DNA of 7,984 bases from Patescibacteria group bacterium (GTDB lineage: Bacteria > Patescibacteriota > Minisyncoccia > Moranbacterales > JAKLHP01), in contig JAKLHP010000033.1 in NCBI GenBank assembly GCA_022710085.1, forward strand, positions 1 to 7,984, read 5' to 3'. Under the pieces are notes generated by a model. The model saw only the letters and a program-made list of their open reading frames with translations, did not search any database and was not told where the DNA came from. This document shows, piece by piece, positions 4,932-7,984 of the stretch; position 1 is the stretch's first letter, and each line of letters opens with the position of its first letter. Position numbers and translations under genes: made by a program.

Positions 4932-4951
4932 CAATCATTGATAATTGAAGA

Positions 4952-5749
4952 TTATTTTGCGATTACTTCTTTTGCAATTTGTTTGCTTTCAATTATTGCC
5001 TTGCAAACATAGCTCAACATGAGCTTCACAGATGATATTGCATCATCATTGGCTGGAATTGGATAATCAACGACTGTCGGATCAACATTCGTGTCAGCCA
5101 GTGCCACAATCGGAACTTTGGCATTTTTGGCCTCCTTGATGGCTAATTCATTTTCTTTGATATCGGTAACAAAAATTACTCCCGGAAGTTCTTTCATATC
5201 TTTAATTCCTCCCATTTTCTTTTCCAATTTATCGAGCTCTTCCTGCTTTTTCATCTGTTCGAATTTTGTGTATTTCTTTATTTCCCCGCTATCAATCATA
5301 TCTTTAAGATCTTTGAGATACTTTGATCTGGCTCTGATAACTTTAAAATTGGTAAAAGTTCCACCGAGCCATCTTTCAACAACATACGGCATGTCACAGG
5401 CAATCGCTGCTTCTTTTGTCAAATCCTTAATTTGCTTTTTAGTTCCGACAAAAAGAATCGCCTTGCCTTCACTTTTCACAAGCTTCAAAAATTCCAAAGC
5501 TTCTTTTAGTTTCTCTTCTGTTTTTTGGAGATCAATCAGATTGATTCCTTTTCTGGTTCCAAAAATATATTCATTCATCTTTGGATTCTTTCGTGACTTC
5601 TGATGCCCGAAGTGGACACCTTTCTTAATCATATTTTCCATGTTCACTTCCAGTTCTGAATAATCAAGCTTAGCAAAATAATCCTCTGAGGAGGATTCTT
5701 TTTTACTATCCTTTTTCTCTTCAGTCTGGATAGATTTTTTTTCTTCCAT
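4952..5749 (-). CDS. rpsB: 30S ribosomal protein S2
   Basis: S2 joins the 30S subunit late, near the anti-Shine-Dalgarno region, and contacts S1 in many bacteria. The 265-residue protein has the family blocks GVHFGHQ (44-50), ERWLGGTFTNF (125-135) and NVDPTVVDYPIPANDDA (221-237). The first 35 or so residues, rich in Glu, Lys and Ser, are an extension not found in E. coli S2, where the equivalent start is close to the M-E-N-M segment at 37-40. The ATG at 5749 is supported by AAGGA eight bases upstream (5762-5758). It is the first gene of the minus-strand cluster; its promoter should lie in the 250-base divergent spacer shared with rpmE, but I could not place it. Confidence 0.97.
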   Translation of the reverse strand: MEEKKSIQTEEKKDSKKESSSEDYFAKLDYSELEVNMENMIKKGVHFGHQKSRKNPKMNEYIFGTRKGINLIDLQKTEEKLKEALEFLKLVKSEGKAILFVGTKKQIKDLTKEAAIACDMPYVVERWLGGTFTNFKVIRARSKYLKDLKDMIDSGEIKKYTKFEQMKKQEELDKLEKKMGGIKDMKELPGVIFVTDIKENELAIKEAKNAKVPIVALADTNVDPTVVDYPIPANDDAISSVKLMLSYVCKAIIESKQIAKEVIAK

Positions 5750-5810
5750 TGTAGTTTTCCTTAATTAATTACTTACCCGCTTTTCAAATCCATAACTTAT
5801 GCGATTTGTC

Positions 5811-5825
5811 GGCAGGTCACCTACC
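5811..5825. promoter_or_regulatory. Imperfect palindrome in the rpsB leader
   Basis: GGTAGGTGACCTGCC (minus strand) is an inverted repeat around a single base with one mismatch. It lies about 60 bases ahead of the rpsB start. It could be an operator or an RNA hairpin used in feedback by S2, which is known to regulate its own operon in some bacteria; there is no direct evidence here. Confidence 0.3.
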
Positions 5826-5895
5826 TACTTTTTTTACAGCTCTGATCCCAAATAATGGGGACAGGAATGAGCCAAAAATAGATATGCTTATTAAA

Positions 5896-5913
5896 ACGTA
5901 CCTGGCGGTACGT
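5896..5913. promoter_or_regulatory. Perfect inverted repeat between rpsB and rpmE
   Basis: ACGTACC and GGTACGT form a perfect 7 bp stem around TGGC. It lies 26 bases upstream of the rpmE -35 box and about 150 bases upstream of rpsB, in the shared divergent spacer. It may be a binding site for a dimeric regulator or a hairpin in a long rpsB leader. No T tract follows in either direction, so a terminator is unlikely. Confidence 0.4.
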
Positions 5914-5939
5914 AATACAGTATATCAAATCCCCACCCC

Positions 5940-5968
5940 TTGTCAATTATTGCTTTATATGCTAAACT
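5940..5968 (+). promoter_or_regulatory. Promoter of rpmE
   Basis: TTGTCA (5940-5945), a spacer of exactly 17 bases and an extended -10 (TGC then TAAACT, 5963-5968) form a good sigma70-type promoter. Transcription would start near 5975, giving a leader of about 28 bases before the rpmE ATG at 6003. This also rules out the in-frame TTG at 5940 as a start codon. Confidence 0.6.
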
Positions 5969-6002
5969 TTTTAAGTTAAATAATCATAATTTTACCAATG
6001 CA

Positions 6003-6302
6003 ATGAAAAAGAAAATCCATCCAAATTATCATGATGATGCAAAAATAATCTGTTACTGCGGAGCCGAAATGGAAACCGGTTCAACCCAGAAAGAAATGCA
6101 TGTGGAAATTTGTTCCCAATGCCATCCTTTTTATACCGGCAAGAAGAAAATGATTGATTCTACCGGACGAGTGGATCGCTTCAAGAAAATGACCGAAAGA
6201 GCCAAAGCCAAAAAAGAAGCCATCAAATCCGCCGTCAAATCCAAAGCAGAAAAAGAAGCTGCTTCCAAGAAAAAGAAGCCTGCTAAAAAAGCGAAGAAAT
6301 AG
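6003..6302 (+). CDS. rpmE: 50S ribosomal protein L31 with a long basic tail
   Basis: L31 bridges the large and small subunits. The first 50 or so residues match the zinc type: [12 protein letters not shown], then Cys17 and Cys19 in CYCG, and Cys37/Cys40 in [12 protein letters not shown]. The usual length is about 70 residues; this one has 99, the extra being a tail of Lys, Ala and Glu (about 67-99) that is probably disordered and binds rRNA. An in-frame extension back to a TTG at 5940 is rejected because that TTG is the -35 box. There is no Shine-Dalgarno site in the AT-rich leader. It is transcribed alone, divergently from rpsB, and ends at the terminator at 6323-6348. Confidence 0.95.
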   Translation: MKKKIHPNYHDDAKIICYCGAEMETGSTQKEMHVEICSQCHPFYTGKKKMIDSTGRVDRFKKMTERAKAKKEAIKSAVKSKAEKEAASKKKKPAKKAKK

Positions 6303-6322
6303 ACTTCAAAATTTTTTAAAAG

Positions 6323-6348
6323 TCTCCGCTAACACGGAGGTTTTTTTT
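6323..6348 (+). terminator. Rho-independent terminator of rpmE
   Basis: TCTCCG and CGGAGG form a 6 bp stem (one T-G pair) around CTAACA, followed by eight T, starting about 20 bases after the rpmE stop. Confidence 0.85.
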
Positions 6349-6357
6349 ATTTAAAAT

Positions 6358-6388
6358 AAAAAACGGGGTCTCCACGCTGGAAGACCCC
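6358..6388 (-). terminator. Rho-independent terminator of the carbonic-anhydrase-like gene
   Basis: On the minus strand GGGGTC and GACCCC, with an inner TCCA/TGGA stem around GCG and one bulged T, are followed by G and six T. It lies 20 bases beyond the TGA stop of the minus-strand gene. With the rpmE terminator it makes a convergent pair that insulates the two transcription units. Confidence 0.85.
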
Positions 6389-6407
6389 TTTCCTTTCCAT
6401 TTGAAAC

Positions 6408-6899
6408 TCATTTGGAAAGGATGTACTTGTCAAAAACGATCTCGTTGTCCGGCCCGATCCGCGCCATATACAGCTCAAATTCATACTTTATGTTGAATTT
6501 CTTGGCTGCAAGCGAGATTGCTTGGGCAGCAAACTCGAGGTCGCTTACCTGTCTCTCGATGACATCAGGAAGCTTGGAATTCAGCTTTTTGAGCTTCTCC
6601 AAGATAAAAGCATATCCCTTGCAATCCTCGTGATTGATGAGAATCAACCGGAGAGGCACTTCCTTGTTGTGCTCCAGCATAAGCTGGATCTGATCCATGA
6701 GAGCTTTGTAGTTTTTCGGAAGCAGCGTATTGATGCTGCCACCGATGACTGAAACGCTGCCCGGTATCACAATCGGTATGTATTCACCCTCAGCAAGATC
6801 GAGATTGCCACAAATGAAATTTTTGAAAGCCTCCTGAAATCTCGGATCGCTGCAATGGATTATCAGCGCCTTCGGCTGGGCCGTTCCCAACTTCGTCAT
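6408..6899 (-). CDS. Beta-carbonic-anhydrase-like protein
   Basis: The 163-residue protein carries the zinc-site pattern of beta carbonic anhydrases: CSDPR with Cys16, Asp18 and Arg20, and HEDC with His90 and Cys93, after a PGSVSVIGGS segment. Beta-CAs hydrate CO2 to bicarbonate using Cys-His-Cys zinc ligands and an Asp-Arg pair. It is shorter than typical members (about 200 residues), and the Cys-to-His spacing (74) differs from E. coli Can (56), so it may belong to a divergent branch of uncertain activity. The start at 6899 is fixed by a perfect AAGGAGG five bases upstream. A longer frame to 6953 would translate a hairpin and is not supported. It follows the flotillin-like gene on the same strand, and its base composition is GC-richer than that of the translation cluster. 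Confidence 0.75.
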   Translation of the reverse strand: MTKLGTAQPKALIIHCSDPRFQEAFKNFICGNLDLAEGEYIPIVIPGSVSVIGGSINTLLPKNYKALMDQIQLMLEHNKEVPLRLILINHEDCKGYAFILEKLKKLNSKLPDVIERQVSDLEFAAQAISLAAKKFNIKYEFELYMARIGPDNEIVFDKYILSK

Positions 6900-6905
6900 G
6901 TAATC

Positions 6906-6912
6906 CTCCTTG
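6906..6912 (-). promoter_or_regulatory. Strong ribosome binding site that fixes the carbonic-anhydrase-like start
   Basis: AAGGAGG on the minus strand is followed by a five-base spacer, ATTAC, and then ATG. This perfect anti-16S match contrasts with the weak or absent sites before rpmG, tsf, ricT and the TPR gene. Confidence 0.8.
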
Positions 6913-6922
6913 GATAAAAGTA

Positions 6923-6951
6923 GCGGGGTGGTCTGTGTGGACCCACCCCGC
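6923..6951 (-). terminator. Hairpin between the flotillin-like and carbonic-anhydrase-like genes
   Basis: GCGGGGTGG and CCACCCCGC are a perfect 9 bp stem, extended inside by GTC/GAC with one bulge. On the minus strand it is followed by TACTTTTATCC, a poor T tract, and then the next gene's ribosome binding site. It could be a partial terminator that lowers downstream expression, or a hairpin protecting the upstream mRNA. Confidence 0.5.
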
Positions 6952-6968
6952 AAGTTAGGAAACGCTAA

Positions 6969-7984
6969 CTATTCAGCCGCGTGTTCCTCGTTTCCAGGCT
7001 TTTCCACAACCTGTTCGGCTTTTTCCAATGTCTGGACATGGATGCCTTCGACCACATTTTCCAGACCACCTTCTCCGCCGCCGTTTGTATCTGCAGCTGC
7101 TCCTACGACCTGTTCGGCTTTTTCCATTTTCTGAACATGGATGCCTTCAGCTTCTTTCTTCAGAATGCTTCCTGTTTCTCTTCCATCTGTCTTTTCAGAT
7201 GACATATTGGAGATAAACTCGTCCACGAGAGTCGAGCTGATACCGAGCTTTTCGAGAAGCGAGCTGAGTCCCAATGCTTTCGCATTCCTGATGAAATTGA
7301 AGACGATGTCCGGTCCGACTGAAGCCAGTCTATTGACCGGGCTACCACCGTTCGAACCGTTGCCACCACTCCCCATATCAAGGATCTTGATCTCGTCAAT
7401 TGATCCGAGAGGAGCCGCAATCTGACCAAATATGGCCGCCGCACCATCAGGACCAAGGGTCTTGGAGAGAGCATTGCCGAGCTTGTCAATGACATTGGGC
7501 AACTCTTCAAGAATTTGGAGGAGCTTTCCGGTGTTGTCAAGCTTGGCAAGCGCGAGCGCCAGCTTCTCTTTACCTTCAGCTTCCGCCAACAGATCGGCCT
7601 TGCGACCGTCTGCGATTGCGAGCAACCCTGCTTTCTTGACTTCCGCTTCCGCCAGACCAGTAGCCTTATCCGCCTCGGCAGTACCTTCGCCTTCGAGTTT
7701 CCTCTTTTCTTTTTCGGCCTTTGCTGCCGTTTCCACTGCAGCAGCTTCGTGTGTCGCCGCCGTCTCTTCCGCTTCAGCCTCAACTATTTTCTTCCGTTTT
7801 TCAGCTTCAGCCGGCTTGATGACAGTAGCAATCAGCTCTTTTTCCTTGCGTTCAGCCTCTCTCTCGGCCAGACCGATTCTGGCTGCCGTTTCAGCTTCTT
7901 CAGCTGCAACCTGAGCCTGCTTCACGCCTTTGAGTGATTCGGCCTGGGCAAGCGGCCCGGCCTGATCGGCTTTTGCCTGTTCGG
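6969..7984 (-). CDS. Flotillin-like (SPFH family) protein, C-terminal part; 5' end beyond window
   Basis: The frame is open to the right edge; the visible 337 residues lack the N-terminal membrane hairpin and SPFH domain. Visible residues 1-150 are a long Ala/Glu/Lys-rich coiled coil of the flotillin type (repeated AEAE, EAEGKEKLALALAKLD). A conserved C-terminal segment follows (about 155-245), with LLQILEELPNVIDKLGNALS, a Gly/Ser-rich linker (203-215) and VGPDIVFNF. Flotillins oligomerise through such coils to organise membrane microdomains. A GTG at 7925 is an internal codon, not the start. The tail carries two near-identical GIHVQ...EKAEQVV units at about 280-293 and 313-326, which are unusual for the family. 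It probably forms an operon with the downstream carbonic-anhydrase-like gene. Flotillin is more likely than other SPFH members because of the coil and C-terminal block. Confidence 0.8.
   Translation of the reverse strand, partial: EQAKADQAGPLAQAESLKGVKQAQVAAEEAETAARIGLAEREAERKEKELIATVIKPAEAEKRKKIVEAEAEETAATHEAAAVETAAKAEKEKRKLEGEGTAEADKATGLAEAEVKKAGLLAIADGRKADLLAEAEGKEKLALALAKLDNTGKLLQILEELPNVIDKLGNALSKTLGPDGAAAIFGQIAAPLGSIDEIKILDMGSGGNGSNGGSPVNRLASVGPDIVFNFIRNAKALGLSSLLEKLGISSTLVDEFISNMSSEKTDGRETGSILKKEAEGIHVQKMEKAEQVVGAAADTNGGGEGGLENVVEGIHVQTLEKAEQVVEKPGNEEHAAE
7009..7148 (-). repeat. Two 41-base repeats in the flotillin-like gene tail
   Basis: Bases 7009-7049 and 7108-7148 are 41-base direct repeats with three mismatches, spaced 99 bases apart (a multiple of three, so the frame is kept). 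They encode the paired GIHVQ...EKAEQVV segments. The high DNA identity points to a recent duplication. Confidence 0.75.

Noticed and set aside
5849..5872. AATGGGGACAGGAATGAG as a remnant of a transposon end
   Set aside because: It reminded me of GGGGACAGG motifs near IS200-like transposases, but there is no transposase, no second copy and no paired hairpin, so the link is too weak.
5940..6002. In-frame N-terminal extension of L31 from a TTG at 5940
   Set aside because: The TTG is the -35 box of the rpmE promoter, and family members start at the MKKKIHP residue encoded at 6003.
6900..6953. Extended N-terminus of the carbonic-anhydrase-like protein from 6953
   Set aside because: The extra 18 codons lie in the 6923-6951 hairpin, and a perfect Shine-Dalgarno site sits directly before the ATG at 6899.
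7160..7914. Long alternative frames on both strands within the flotillin-like gene (207, 160 and 140 codons)
   Set aside because: They are shadows of a GC-rich, repetitive coiled-coil gene, with Arg/Ser-rich low-complexity products.
1..7984. CRISPR array or rRNA gene
   Set aside because: No regularly spaced repeats of CRISPR type and no conserved 16S, 23S or 5S segments are seen.

Overview
The window looks like part of a small bacterial genome, most likely a Patescibacteria (Candidate Phyla Radiation) member. That assignment is inferred from AT-rich coding, a short EF-Ts, ribosomal proteins with charged tails, many genes without a clear Shine-Dalgarno site, and tRNA genes lacking an encoded CCA. 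TGA acts as a stop codon (it ends the TraB-like and carbonic-anhydrase-like genes), so this is not a UGA-to-Gly recoded lineage.

The core is one long minus-strand translation cluster, read right to left from 5749 to about 2057: rpsB (S2), tsf (EF-Ts), a RicT/PSP1-type cysteine-rich protein, a membrane-anchored TPR protein, tRNA-Thr(GGT), tRNA-Tyr(GTA), tRNA-Thr(TGT), rpmG (L33), tRNA-Trp(CCA), then a strong rho-independent terminator. The rpmG-trnW pair usually leads into secE-nusG, but here secE is absent and the operon stops right after trnW. rpmE (L31) diverges from rpsB on the plus strand, with its own promoter and terminator.

Left of trnW the character changes. At 1893-2092 there is a dense palindromic segment, flanked by a direct repeat of the trnW 3' end and carrying an inverted, internally deleted trnW fragment. 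Beyond it lie three short minus-strand genes: a compact TraB/GumN-like protein, an S51 (dipeptidase E-like) peptidase, and the start of an uncharacterised protein with a possible transglutaminase-like Cys-His-Asp pattern. Related short repeats, two of them carrying hairpin terminators, lie downstream of these genes. One has been read into the C-terminus of the peptidase.

Right of rpmE, 6408-7984 is visibly more GC-rich. It holds the C-terminal part of a flotillin-like (SPFH) protein running off the right edge, followed by a beta-carbonic-anhydrase-like protein with an optimal Shine-Dalgarno site. These two may form an operon that was acquired separately from the translation cluster.
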